This document shows positions 34,827 to 42,470 of a stretch of 42,470 nucleotides of DNA, piece after piece (the first letter of the stretch is position 1; every line of letters begins with the position of its first letter). The notes under the pieces are model-generated. The model was not told where the DNA came from. It did no database searches and worked only from the letters and a program-made list of their open reading frames with translations. The DNA is from Lactococcus garvieae (GTDB taxonomy: Bacteria > Bacillota > Bacilli > Lactobacillales > Streptococcaceae), in the NCBI RefSeq assembly GCF_016758115.1, contig NZ_WIVG01000010.1, forward strand, positions 1 to 42,470, in the 5' to 3' direction. Both the position numbers and the translations under genes were made by a program.

Positions 34827-35803
34827 TGCCTTTCGCTAAAATTACCCAAGTGGCACACTATGTGCCCGAAAATATTGTGTCAAATGATGATTTGGCAAAA
34901 ATCATGGACACGAGTGACGAGTGGATTTATTCACGGACGGGTATTAAGCAGCGACACATTACAGTTGACGAAAATACCAGTGATTTGGCTGCTAAAGTTG
35001 GCGAACAGTTACTCCTTCAAGCTGATTTGTCAGCGGATCAAATTGACTTTATCATTGTGGCAACGATATCTCCAGATGGCAGTATGCCGAGTACGGCAGC
35101 ATTGGTTCAGTCAAAAATTGGTGCACATCGTGCTTTTGCTTATGATTTGACAGCAGCTTGTTCGGGATTTGTTTTCGCTTTATCCACTGCTGAGAAACTG
35201 ATTGCAGGTGGCTACACACGTGGTATGGTTATTGGGGCAGAAGTCTTGTCTAAGTCATTAGACTGGTCAGACCGTTCCACGGCCGTTCTTTTTGGTGATG
35301 GTGCAGGGGGAGTTCTTTTGGAAAACACAGGAACAAAACCTTTGATTATCGCTGAACATTTACGCACAGATGGATCAAGAGGAAATTCGCTTACCTCTAA
35401 TCACTTAGAACTCAGTCCAGGCCTTTTAGCCGGCCCAAAACCTGTTGCAGAGTTTATTAAAATGGACGGGCGTGCTATCTTTGATTTTGCGGTTCGTGAT
35501 GTTCCGCAAAATATCCAAGAAACCTTAGAAAAAGCAAACTTGAAGCCAGAAGATATTGACTATTTTTTGTTGCATCAGGCTAACTCTCGAATTTTGGATA
35601 AAATGGCTAAGAAGCTAGGTGCTGAACGGAGTAAATTCCTACAGAACATGCAGGACTATGGTAACACAAGTGCAGCATCTATACCTATTCTCTTGTCAGA
35701 ATCCGTAAAAAATGGTAAACTTTCTTTGGACAAAAATTCTAAAATTGTCCAAACTGGTTTTGGTGGCGGTCTCACTTGGGGCACACTTATTGTCAATCTT
35801 TAA
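34826..35803 (+). CDS. fabH: 3-oxoacyl-ACP synthase III FabH
   Basis: Starts fatty acid chains by condensing acetyl-CoA with malonyl-ACP. 325 residues. Catalytic Cys112 in [11 protein letters not shown], His in [12 protein letters not shown] and Asn in [11 protein letters not shown]-like [14 protein letters not shown]-terminal [16 protein letters not shown] is typical. Overlaps fabT by one base, so the repressor and the initiating enzyme are translated together. Confidence 0.97.
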   Translation: MPFAKITQVAHYVPENIVSNDDLAKIMDTSDEWIYSRTGIKQRHITVDENTSDLAAKVGEQLLLQADLSADQIDFIIVATISPDGSMPSTAALVQSKIGAHRAFAYDLTAACSGFVFALSTAEKLIAGGYTRGMVIGAEVLSKSLDWSDRSTAVLFGDGAGGVLLENTGTKPLIIAEHLRTDGSRGNSLTSNHLELSPGLLAGPKPVAEFIKMDGRAIFDFAVRDVPQNIQETLEKANLKPEDIDYFLLHQANSRILDKMAKKLGAERSKFLQNMQDYGNTSAASIPILLSESVKNGKLSLDKNSKIVQTGFGGGLTWGTLIVNL

Positions 35804-35890
35804 ACGAGAGAGACAAGTTTTAAATTTGGTTATACGAGTGATTTATCACGCTATAATATATATATTTTCTACACATTAAGGAGAAATACA

Positions 35891-36112
35891 ATGGCAGTAT
35901 TTGAAAAAGTACAAGACATCATCGCTGATGAACTCGGCAAAGAAAAAGAAGAAGTAACACTCGAAACTTCATTTGAAGAACTCGATGCGGACTCACTTGA
36001 CCTTTTCCAAATTATTAATGATATTGAAGATGAGTTTGATGTTGAAGTAGATACAGAAGCAGACATGAAAACTGTTGCTGATCTCGTAAAATATGTCGAA
36101 GCTCAACAATAA
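35891..36112 (+). CDS. acpP: Acyl carrier protein
   Basis: 73-residue very acidic acyl carrier protein. Ser35 in DADSLDLFQ carries the 4'-phosphopantetheine arm to which growing fatty acids are attached. It has a good GGAGAAA site and possibly its own promoter (-10 TATAAT near 35852, next to the palindrome GTGATTTATCAC), and is followed by a terminator-like hairpin. These features would make its mRNA more abundant than that of its neighbours. Confidence 0.96.
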   Translation: MAVFEKVQDIIADELGKEKEEVTLETSFEELDADSLDLFQIINDIEDEFDVEVDTEADMKTVADLVKYVEAQQ

Positions 36113-36121
36113 ACGGAATAA

Positions 36122-36143
36122 TGGGGTGAAAGCCCCGTTTTTC
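36122..36143 (+). terminator. Terminator-like hairpin after acpP
   Basis: TGGGG / CCCCG stem with a 6-base loop followed by TTTTTC. Probably partial, allowing read-through to fabD. Confidence 0.6.
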
Positions 36144-36207
36144 ACTTGTGATAAATTTTGAAAATTAGGAAGTGTCACAAAAATTAAATTTTGTGAAATT
36201 AAAAAAT

Positions 36208-37131
36208 ATGAAAACAGCATTTCTTTTTTCTGGTCAAGGCGCTCAAAAGCTGGGAATGGCTAAGGACCTTTTTGATGAATTTGACATTGTCAGAGAAACT
36301 TTTGATCAGGCAAGTCAAGTCTTGGGTTATGACCTTCGTGACTTAATTGATAATGATGAAGCAAAACTCAACGAAACACAATATACCCAACCAGCCATTT
36401 TAACAACGTCTGTAGCGATCCTTCGCTTACTTTCAGAGAAGGGCATTCAACCAGACCTTGTGGCCGGTCTTTCTCTAGGGGAGTACTCTGCATTAGTAGC
36501 CAGTGGTGCGCTAGGTTTTGCAGAAGCTGTTGCTTTGGTTGCAAAACGTGGTCAATATATGACTGAAGCTGCGCCAACAGGATCAGGTAAAATGGTTGCT
36601 GTGATGAATACAGAAGCTGCTTTGATCGAAGAAATTTGTGAACAAGCATCAGAGCGTGGGATTGTAAGTCCAGCCAACTATAACACCCCTGCACAGATCG
36701 TTATTGGTGGTCAAGCCGAAGCTGTTAATTACGCTGTGGAACTTCTGAAAGAAGCTGGTGTGAAACGTATGATTGAGCTGAAAGTATCTGGTCCTTTCCA
36801 TACAGCCCTTTTAAAACCCGCGAGCGAAAAGTTAGCCCAAGCACTTGAACATGTTCATTTTAACAACTTCAGCATGGCGCTTATCTCAAATACGACAGCA
36901 CAAGTGATGCAGCAGTCAGAGATAAAAGTACTCCTCACGCGTCAAGTGATGGAGCCGGTACGTTTCTACGAGTCTATTGAAACAATGAAAGAACTCGGCG
37001 TACAACGCTTTATTGAAGTTGGACCTGGTAAAGTTCTTTCTGGTTTTATTAAAAAAATAGACAAGGAAGCCAGCTTTACCAATGCTGAAGATCTTGCCTC
37101 ATTCAAGGCTTTGATGGCAGAAGAAGCTTAA
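36208..37131 (+). CDS. fabD: Malonyl-CoA:ACP transacylase FabD
   Basis: Transfers malonyl groups from CoA to acyl carrier protein. 307 residues starting MKTAFLFSGQGAQKLGM, nucleophile Ser89 in GLSLGEYSAL, His in GPFHTALL. The start at 36208 matches family N termini; a longer frame from GTG 36172 adds 12 unlikely residues. No ribosome binding site is directly upstream: AGGA at 36168 is separated by a CACAAAA/TTTTGTG hairpin (36174-36194) that could fold it closer to the ATG. fabK, which stands between acpP and fabD in streptococci, is absent. Confidence 0.93.
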   Translation: MKTAFLFSGQGAQKLGMAKDLFDEFDIVRETFDQASQVLGYDLRDLIDNDEAKLNETQYTQPAILTTSVAILRLLSEKGIQPDLVAGLSLGEYSALVASGALGFAEAVALVAKRGQYMTEAAPTGSGKMVAVMNTEAALIEEICEQASERGIVSPANYNTPAQIVIGGQAEAVNYAVELLKEAGVKRMIELKVSGPFHTALLKPASEKLAQALEHVHFNNFSMALISNTTAQVMQQSEIKVLLTRQVMEPVRFYESIETMKELGVQRFIEVGPGKVLSGFIKKIDKEASFTNAEDLASFKALMAEEA

Positions 37132-37209
37132 GCTTATGAAATAAGTGAGAGTTGTCACTGTAGAACTTGGTTTGAGAGCAATTAAAAATCATAAGAACAG
37201 GAAAAAATA

Positions 37210-37941
37210 ATGGAAATTAAAAATAAAAATGTCTTTGTGACGGGCTCAACACGTGGTATTGGTAAGGCGATTGCCTTGCAGTTTGCGCAAGCTGGTGCGA
37301 ACGTGATTATCAATGGACGTTCAGCTATTTCTGAATCCCTCTTGTCAGAGTTCACTTCTTTTGGTGTTAAGGCGGTCGGCGTATCTGGCGATATTTCGCA
37401 AGCTGATGATGCCAAACGTATGGTTGCAGAAGCAGTTGATGCTTTAGGCTCAGTTGATGTTCTGGTCAATAATGCGGGAATAACTCGTGATGGTTTATCA
37501 TTGAAAATGAGCGAAGAAGATTTTGAAGCCGTTTTGAAAGTAAACCTCACAGGTGCTTTCAATATGACACAAGCTGTTTTGAAGCCAATGACACGTGCGA
37601 GAGAAGGCGCAATTATTAATATTACTTCCGTGGTCGGCTTAATTGGTAATGCGGGCCAAGCCAACTATGCAGCTTCAAAAGCTGGATTGATTGGTTTGAC
37701 AAAATCAATTGCGCGTGAAGTGGCTGGGCGTAATGTACGCGTCAATGCTGTAGCACCGGGCTTTATTGATTCAGATATGACGGAAGTTCTTTCAGATAAA
37801 GTCAAGGATGCAATGAAGGGCCAAATCCCAATGAAGCGTTTTGGTCAACCAGAAGAAGTCGCTACAGTCGTGAAATTCCTTGCAGAGCAAGAATACATGA
37901 CAGGGCAAGTATTGTCTATTGACGGTGGCATGGCCATGTAG
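37210..37941 (+). CDS. fabG: 3-oxoacyl-ACP reductase FabG
   Basis: NADPH-dependent short-chain dehydrogenase, 243 residues, reducing 3-oxoacyl-ACP. Cofactor motif TGSTRGIGKAIA, NNAG, catalytic Ser in NITSVVG and Tyr/Lys in NYAASKAG. Neighbours and length leave little doubt about the fatty acid role. Confidence 0.96.
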   Translation: MEIKNKNVFVTGSTRGIGKAIALQFAQAGANVIINGRSAISESLLSEFTSFGVKAVGVSGDISQADDAKRMVAEAVDALGSVDVLVNNAGITRDGLSLKMSEEDFEAVLKVNLTGAFNMTQAVLKPMTRAREGAIINITSVVGLIGNAGQANYAASKAGLIGLTKSIAREVAGRNVRVNAVAPGFIDSDMTEVLSDKVKDAMKGQIPMKRFGQPEEVATVVKFLAEQEYMTGQVLSIDGGMAM

Positions 37942-37997
37942 CCTTACACCAGATTAGTCTAAAAAGAAGTTTGTAACAAACTCCAAAGGAGAAAAAG

Positions 37998-39215
37998 ATG
38001 AATCGTGTAGTCATTACAGGTTACGGTGTAACCAGTGCTATCGGTAATACACCAGAAGAATTTTGGAACAGCCTTAAGTCCGGTAAAACAGGTATCGGTC
38101 CAATTACGCGCTTTGATGCTGAAGCTACAGGTATTAGTGTGGCAGCTGAAGTCAAAGAATTTCCATTTGAAAAGCATTTTGAGAAAAAAGATGCCCGTCG
38201 TATGGATACTTTTTCACTTTATGCTGTCTATGCGGCTCTTGAAGCTATGGAAATGTCAGGCATAACTCCAGAGAACACAAATTACGATCGCTTAGGTTGT
38301 ATCATGGCCTCAGGTATCGGTGGCTTGGAGCAAACACAAAAGAACTCACAAGCGCTACTTAAAGGTCCACGTAAAGTAACACCACTTTATGTGCCATTGG
38401 CAATTGCCAACATGGCGACAGGTAATGTTGCCTTGCGTACTGGTGCGCGTGGTGTATCGCGTGCTGAAGTTACAGCGTGCGCAGCAGGGGCAAACTCTAT
38501 TGGTTCAGCTTTCCGTGAGATTAAACATGGTTATGCGGATGCTATTATCGCTGGTGGTGCTGAAGCTGCGATTTGTGAGCTTGGCATTGCTGGCTTTGCC
38601 AACTTGACTGCTTTGACAAAGGAGGCGGATCCTTCAATTGCTTGCCGTCCATTTGACAAAGACCGTTCGGGCTTTGTGATGGGTGAAGGTGCAGGTGTCT
38701 TGATTTTGGAAAATCTTGAACATGCACAAGCACGTGGTGCAAATATCTTAGCCGAAATTGTTGGTTATGGTAACACAAATGATGCCTATCATATGACAAC
38801 ACCATCAGGTGTTGGTGCTGAAAATGCGATAAAGCTTGCCTTAGAAGAAGCAGGTATTTCTGGAGCTGATGTGGACTATGTCAATGCACACGGGACATCA
38901 ACACCTGCCAATGAAGAAACAGAAGCAAAAGCTATCCATAATGTTATTGGGGATAAAGCTTTGGTTTCATCGACAAAGGCTTTACATGGCCATGCTCTCG
39001 GAGCGACAGGAGCTATCGAAGCAGTAGCGACAGTACAAGCTATTTTAAATCAGTTTGCACCAGTGAATGCTGGAACAAAAGAAGTGGACGAAGGCATGAC
39101 AATCAATGTCGTTCTTGGTCAAGGCCAAGATGCTGAGATTAATTACGCATTGTCACAAGACTTTGGATTTGGTGGACACAATGCTGTATTGGCCTTTAAA
39201 AAATTCACAGATTAG
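37998..39215 (+). CDS. fabF: 3-oxoacyl-ACP synthase II FabF
   Basis: Elongating condensing enzyme of 405 residues. Catalytic Cys161 (TACAAGANSIG), histidines in NAHGTSTPANEE and LHGHALGATGAIEAV. Starts behind AAAGGAGAAA. A moderate hairpin follows the gene (ACTCTG / CAGAGT, about 39234-39255) but the cluster continues. Confidence 0.97.
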   Translation: MNRVVITGYGVTSAIGNTPEEFWNSLKSGKTGIGPITRFDAEATGISVAAEVKEFPFEKHFEKKDARRMDTFSLYAVYAALEAMEMSGITPENTNYDRLGCIMASGIGGLEQTQKNSQALLKGPRKVTPLYVPLAIANMATGNVALRTGARGVSRAEVTACAAGANSIGSAFREIKHGYADAIIAGGAEAAICELGIAGFANLTALTKEADPSIACRPFDKDRSGFVMGEGAGVLILENLEHAQARGANILAEIVGYGNTNDAYHMTTPSGVGAENAIKLALEEAGISGADVDYVNAHGTSTPANEETEAKAIHNVIGDKALVSSTKALHGHALGATGAIEAVATVQAILNQFAPVNAGTKEVDEGMTINVVLGQGQDAEINYALSQDFGFGGHNAVLAFKKFTD

Positions 39216-39307
39216 TTTAAAAGAAAGATAAGCACTCTGCTTTCTTTCTCAGAGTCTAAGTGCACTTTAACCTAGGTTGTGGAAAAGAAAGCGAGCGGGA
39301 TATAAAA

Positions 39308-39784
39308 ATGAATATTAATGAAGTAAAAGAGTTGATGACACAGTTTGACGGTTCGAGTTTGCGTGAATTTTCTTGGCGCACAGCAGAAGGGGAACTGTCT
39401 TTCTCAAAAAATGAAAATAAAGTTCTTGCAGCAGCAGCTGAATCAGTCCTTCCAGAAGCAAAAGCAAGCGCGTTAGCACCTGTAAGCGAAAATCGCACAG
39501 AACTTGCGGTAGAAACAGAGCAGCGTGTGGAAGAAATCGCCACAGCAGAAGGCGAAGCAGTAACAAGTCCTTTGGTTGGTGTAGCTTACTTGCAACCTGC
39601 ACCGGGCAAGCCTGAATTTGTTACTGTTGGAGATACAGTCAAAAAAGGCCAAACCTTACTTATCATTGAAGCAATGAAAGTCATGAACGAAATTCCAGCA
39701 CCTAAAGATGGGGTAATCACTGAAATCATGGTCAATGCCGAGGATGTGGTTGAATTCGGTCAAGAATTAGTACGCATTAAATAA
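39308..39784 (+). CDS. accB: Biotin carboxyl carrier protein AccB
   Basis: Carries the biotin of acetyl-CoA carboxylase. 158 residues from the ATG at 39308 (MNINEVKELMTQFDGSSLRE, the family N terminus); an ATG at 39260 in the same frame adds unrelated residues. N-terminal region, an Ala/Glu-rich linker (about 42-85) and the biotinyl domain with Lys124 in EAMKVMNEI. Confidence 0.95.
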   Translation: MNINEVKELMTQFDGSSLREFSWRTAEGELSFSKNENKVLAAAAESVLPEAKASALAPVSENRTELAVETEQRVEEIATAEGEAVTSPLVGVAYLQPAPGKPEFVTVGDTVKKGQTLLIIEAMKVMNEIPAPKDGVITEIMVNAEDVVEFGQELVRIK

Positions 39785-39798
39785 AGGAGCGGTAAAAA

Positions 39799-40233
39799 AT
39801 GAAAGAAGTAAATATTGACGTCACAAAAATTATGGAGGCATTGCCTCACCGTTATCCTTTTCTTTTAGTGGATCGTGTGATTGATATCGCGGATGATGAA
39901 ATCACCGCCATCAAGAATGTGACGATTAACGAAGAATTTTTCCAAGGGCATTTTCCACAATATCCAGTAATGCCGGGTGTATTGATTATGGAAGCCTTGG
40001 CACAGGCTGCGGGTGTGTTGGAACTTTCAAAACCTGAAAACAAAGGAAAACTTGTTTTTTATGCTGGAATGGATAATGTAAAGTATAAAAAGCAGGTTGT
40101 GCCCGGAGATCAGCTGATCTTGCATGCTAAATTTATCAAACGTCGTGGACCGATTGCTGTTGTTGAAGCTGAGGCTAAGATTGACGGTAAATTGGCTGCA
40201 AAAGGCACTTTAACTTTTGCTTTAGGCAAATAA
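39799..40233 (+). CDS. fabZ: 3-hydroxyacyl-ACP dehydratase FabZ
   Basis: Hot-dog fold dehydratase of 144 residues, forming trans-2-enoyl-ACP. Catalytic His51 ([11 protein letters not shown]) and Glu65 ([10 protein letters not shown]). Strong AAAGGAG site, 14 bases after accB. A FabM/FabN-type isomerising activity cannot be ruled out from sequence. Confidence 0.95.
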   Translation: MKEVNIDVTKIMEALPHRYPFLLVDRVIDIADDEITAIKNVTINEEFFQGHFPQYPVMPGVLIMEALAQAAGVLELSKPENKGKLVFYAGMDNVKYKKQVVPGDQLILHAKFIKRRGPIAVVEAEAKIDGKLAAKGTLTFALGK

Positions 40234-40247
40234 AAAATACAATCAAT

Positions 40248-40383
40248 GCCACAGTTAGCCTGTGGCAACTTTTAAAAGTAAGTGTACTTTGAAGTTTCAA
40301 AGTTTTTGCTTAAATCCATCCAAGTTGGTTTTATACACCATAGGTCAAAAAGACAGAGAGACTGTCTTGATTTTACTTTTTTG
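40248..40383 (+). terminator. Three successive hairpins between fabZ and accC
   Basis: GCCACAG / CTGTGGC (40248-40266), ACTTTGAA / TTCAAAGT followed by TTTT (40286-40307), and AAGACAG / CTGTCTT followed by a T-rich run (40350-40383). They make the 196-base gap a likely site of partial termination or RNA processing before accC. The second also resembles a FabT half-site pair (TTTGA, TCAAA) but with non-standard spacing. Confidence 0.5.
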
Positions 40384-40429
40384 CTGAGGAGAACCTTTGG
40401 AATAAGAGCCTGATAGAAGTTATCAAACT

Positions 40430-41794
40430 ATGTTTAATAAAATTTTAATCGCTAATCGTGGTGAGATTGCTGTACGTATTATTCGTGCAGCACGAGAACT
40501 CGGTGTTGCTACTGTTGCCGTATACTCAGAAGCAGATCGTGATGCACTACATGTTGCGCTGGCAGATGAAGCCATTTGTATCGGTCCAGCTCGCGCAACA
40601 GAGTCTTATCTGAATATGAATAATATCCTAGAAGCCGCTGTTGCTACGGGAGCCCAAGCCATTCATCCAGGGTTTGGTTTTTTGAGTGAAAACTCAAAGT
40701 TTGCACGTCTTTGTGAGGAAATGAATATCAAATTTATCGGTCCTTCTGCCCAGGTCATGGATATGATGGGAGATAAAATTAACGCACGTGCAGAAATGGT
40801 CAAAGCAGGTGTTCCTGTAACGCCGGGTTCTGAAGGTGAAGTGTATACGAGTGAAGAAGCACTAACTTTAGCGAATAAAATCGGCTATCCTGTCATGCTG
40901 AAAGCATCAGCCGGTGGTGGCGGAAAAGGTATCCGTAAGGTCAGTAATGCTGAAGAACTCGTCCCCGCTTTTGAAGCAGCTACTGCTGAAGCCAAAGCAG
41001 CCTTTGGCAATGGTGCAATGTTTATTGAACGAATGATTTTCCCTGCACGTCATATTGAGGTTCAAATCTTAGCAGACCAACATGGCAATGTTATTCACTT
41101 GGGGGAGCGTGATTGTTCCCTCCAACGGAATAACCAGAAGGTTCTGGAGGAAAGTCCGTCTGTCGCGATTGGACATACTTTACGAGAGCGCATCTGCCAA
41201 GCTGCTGTTAAAGCAGCAGCACATGTGAACTATGAAAACGCAGGAACCATTGAGTTCCTCTTGGACGAAACTTCAGGTGATTTCTTCTTCATGGAAATGA
41301 ATACACGTGTGCAAGTTGAACATCCTGTAACCGAGTTTGTCTCAGGTGTGGATATTGTTAAGGAACAGATCCGAATTGCAGATGGTCAAGAACTGTCTGT
41401 GAAACAAGAAGATGTAGAGTTTAAAGGACATGCTATTGAGTGCCGTATCAATGCAGAAAATCCTAAATTTAACTTTGCACCAAGTCCGGGTAAAATTACG
41501 AATCTGTTTTTACCAAGTGGCGGTGTAGGTTTACGTGTGGATTCAGCCATGTATACAGGCTACACCATCCCACCTTATTATGATTCAATGATTGCAAAAG
41601 TTATCGTTCATGGCGAAAATCGTTTTGAAGCCTTGATGAAAATGCAGCGTGCATTGATGGAATTTGATGTGGAAGGTTTAACAACCAATATTGACTTCCA
41701 ACTGGAATTAATTTCAGATGATAATGTTATTGCCGGAGACTATGACACGAGCTTTTTATCCAATACATTTTTGCCGGAGTATTTGGAAAAATGA
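40430..41794 (+). CDS. accC: Biotin carboxylase AccC
   Basis: ATP-grasp subunit of acetyl-CoA carboxylase, carboxylating biotin on AccB. 454 residues starting FNKILIANRGEIAVRIIRAA; glycine-rich ATP loop KASAGGGGKGIRKV, FMEMNTRVQVEHPVTE in the active site. No Shine-Dalgarno directly precedes the ATG (a GAGGAG lies over 40 bases upstream), unlike the other genes here. The carboxyltransferase genes accD and accA, which normally follow, are not in the window. Confidence 0.96.
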   Translation: MFNKILIANRGEIAVRIIRAARELGVATVAVYSEADRDALHVALADEAICIGPARATESYLNMNNILEAAVATGAQAIHPGFGFLSENSKFARLCEEMNIKFIGPSAQVMDMMGDKINARAEMVKAGVPVTPGSEGEVYTSEEALTLANKIGYPVMLKASAGGGGKGIRKVSNAEELVPAFEAATAEAKAAFGNGAMFIERMIFPARHIEVQILADQHGNVIHLGERDCSLQRNNQKVLEESPSVAIGHTLRERICQAAVKAAAHVNYENAGTIEFLLDETSGDFFFMEMNTRVQVEHPVTEFVSGVDIVKEQIRIADGQELSVKQEDVEFKGHAIECRINAENPKFNFAPSPGKITNLFLPSGGVGLRVDSAMYTGYTIPPYYDSMIAKVIVHGENRFEALMKMQRALMEFDVEGLTTNIDFQLELISDDNVIAGDYDTSFLSNTFLPEYLEK

Positions 41795-41818
41795 GCAGAA
41801 TAAAACAATACTGAGACG

Positions 41819-41868
41819 AGTGGTGAAGATAGAGTGATTTCAAAGCTATCTTCACCACTTTTTCTTTT
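41819..41868 (+). terminator. Strong terminator after accC
   Basis: Perfect 14-bp stem AGTGGTGAAGATAG / CTATCTTCACCACT (41819-41832 with 41846-41859), then TTTTCTTTT. Confidence 0.9.
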
Positions 41869-41909
41869 ACGCAATGTAAAGTGGAGTGACTAAATTACAG
41901 CTATTCTAG

Positions 41910-42080
41910 ATGCGCGTGTTCAGGTCTGAAAGTGAAGTTTATCACATGTTTTCTAGGTATTCTGTTGATTATCATCCGGTTTTCTTTGATATAAAAACTG
42001 TTCTTACGCAGGTCGTAGCTAAGGTTTATAGCGAAAATGACTCCCGTTTTTCTTTGACAATTTATAAAAGAGAATGGTAA
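41910..42080 (+). CDS. Short open frame, unassigned
   Basis: 56 codons from ATG, starting MRVFRSESEVYHMFSRYSVD and ending TIYKREW. Composition is protein-like, but there is no ribosome binding site, an in-frame stop lies immediately before the ATG, and its end overlaps the esx promoter. It may be a gene remnant at the accC/esx junction or chance. Confidence 0.2.
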   Translation: MRVFRSESEVYHMFSRYSVDYHPVFFDIKTVLTQVVAKVYSENDSRFSLTIYKREW

Positions 42081-42083
42081 AAT
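42054..42083 (+). promoter_or_regulatory. Promoter of the WXG100 gene
   Basis: Consensus TTGACA, 18-base spacer, extended -10 TGG-TAAAAT. Transcription should start near 42090, leaving a leader of about 130 bases. Confidence 0.75.
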
Positions 42084-42089
42084 AATATT

Positions 42090-42145
42090 GTGAGAAAACG
42101 ATACACTTTCTCATTTTTGTTCATCTGCTTTCATATAAAGCAGAT
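42090..42145 (+). promoter_or_regulatory. Structured leader of the WXG100 mRNA
   Basis: Two hairpins: TGAGAAA / TTTCTCA (42091-42113), followed by TTTTTG and so attenuator-like but weak, and ATCTGCTT / AAGCAGAT (42123-42145). Long structured leaders suggest post-transcriptional control or mRNA stabilisation of an abundantly made protein. Confidence 0.5.
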
Positions 42146-42218
42146 ACATCATGCCCCAATAAAGTAAGGTAATAATTTTTTAATTACATATATTATATTA
42201 TTTTAAAGGAGAATGAAA

Positions 42219-42470
42219 ATGGCAACAATTAGTGTTACACCTGAAGAACTGAAGCAACAAGCGCAAGTTTATATCCAATCTAAGGAAGAAATCGAACAAG
42301 CGATTCAACGTGTAAATTCGATGAACAACACAATCGCAGAAGAGTGGAAAGGTCAAGCCTTCCAAGCTTACTTGGAACAGTACAACCAACTCTATCAAAA
42401 TGTTCAAAAGTTTGAAGAATTGCTAGAAAGTATTAATCAACAACTCAACAAATATGCGGACACAGTCGCA
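42219..42470 (+). CDS. esxA: WXG100 protein (EsxA-like), 3' end beyond window
   Basis: First 84 residues of a WXG100/ESAT-6 family protein, a small helical-hairpin substrate and structural partner of type VII secretion. Full-length members have about 95-100 residues, so little is missing. The W-x-G turn is in EEWKGQAFQAY (about residues 41-51), flanked by two amphipathic helices (7-40 and 50-82). AAAGGAG precedes the ATG. Firmicute T7SS loci usually begin with esxA followed by esaA, essA, essB, essC; these would lie beyond the right edge. Confidence 0.92.
   Translation, partial: MATISVTPEELKQQAQVYIQSKEEIEQAIQRVNSMNNTIAEEWKGQAFQAYLEQYNQLYQNVQKFEELLESINQQLNKYADTVA

Larger units (their letters stand above)
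41795..42218. other. Junction between accC and the esx gene
   Basis: Holds the accC terminator (41819-41868), a 56-codon open frame without ribosome binding site (41910-42080), the esx promoter (42054-42083) and a structured leader of about 130 bases (42090-42218). Confidence 0.6.

Noticed and set aside
40286-40303. Palindrome ACTTTGAAGTTTCAAAGT as a FabT operator
   Set aside because: Spacing between TTTGA and TCAAA is one base longer than the streptococcal FabT box and it is followed by a T run, so a hairpin is the simpler reading.
1-42470. CRISPR array, tRNA/rRNA genes, complete insertion sequences or prophage genes
   Set aside because: No regularly spaced repeats, cloverleaf sequences, transposase or phage genes were seen.

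Overview
The window looks like a chromosome segment of a lactococcus (Lactobacillales). The evidence is the gene content and order: a mannose PTS with a ManO/DUF956 gene, fer-LysM-cmk order, a maltose phosphorylase/beta-phosphoglucomutase/MalR locus, a two-component system next to a DXS-like gene, and a fabT-led fatty acid cluster with no enoyl reductase gene in it. Base composition looks somewhat richer in G+C than classic L. lactis, so a garvieae-type or other environmental Lactococcus is possible. Species cannot be fixed from this sequence alone.

Layout. 1-1739 (minus): a cysteine desulfurase that appears to use a non-canonical AUC/AUA start, and its DUF1831 partner. 2212-2895: YitT-type membrane protein. 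3060-6489 (minus): glucose/mannose PTS operon IIAB-IIC-IID with a trailing ManO gene, and a cre-like palindrome just upstream of the promoter. 6740-8196: ferredoxin (minus), LysM membrane protein and cytidylate kinase. 8550-9590: VanZ-RDD fusion. 9591-10291: a stretch with apparent gene remnants. 10292-13513: an LCP cell-wall ligase with a nearly leaderless transcript, then a large secreted DUF6273-like protein of unknown role.

13549-25035 is a complete maltose/maltodextrin utilisation region. malEFG (minus) diverge from a GH13 neopullulanase-type enzyme, a DUF1294 protein, a GH13 alpha-glucosidase, maltose phosphorylase, beta-phosphoglucomutase and MalR. LacI-type operators overlap both divergent promoters. 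Imported dextrins are cut to maltose and glucose, maltose is phosphorolysed to glucose plus beta-glucose-1-phosphate, and PgmB feeds glycolysis. No MalK-type ATPase is encoded here, so a shared ATPase is expected elsewhere.

25699-29867: OmpR-type response regulator, histidine kinase, a divergent DXS-like protein lacking typical substrate-binding arginines, and YidD. 30059-33670: siderophore-type iron ABC importer. 34386-41794: fabT-fabH-acpP-fabD-fabG-fabF-accB-fabZ-accC. This cluster stops at a strong terminator after accC, where accD-accA would be expected, and is followed by a structured leader and a WXG100 (EsxA-like) gene that runs off the window, suggesting a type VII secretion locus begins here.

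No rRNA, tRNA, CRISPR array or complete insertion sequence was seen. The least explained items are the secreted DUF6273-like gene with its inverted-repeat leader, the DXS paralogue, and the accC/esxA junction.
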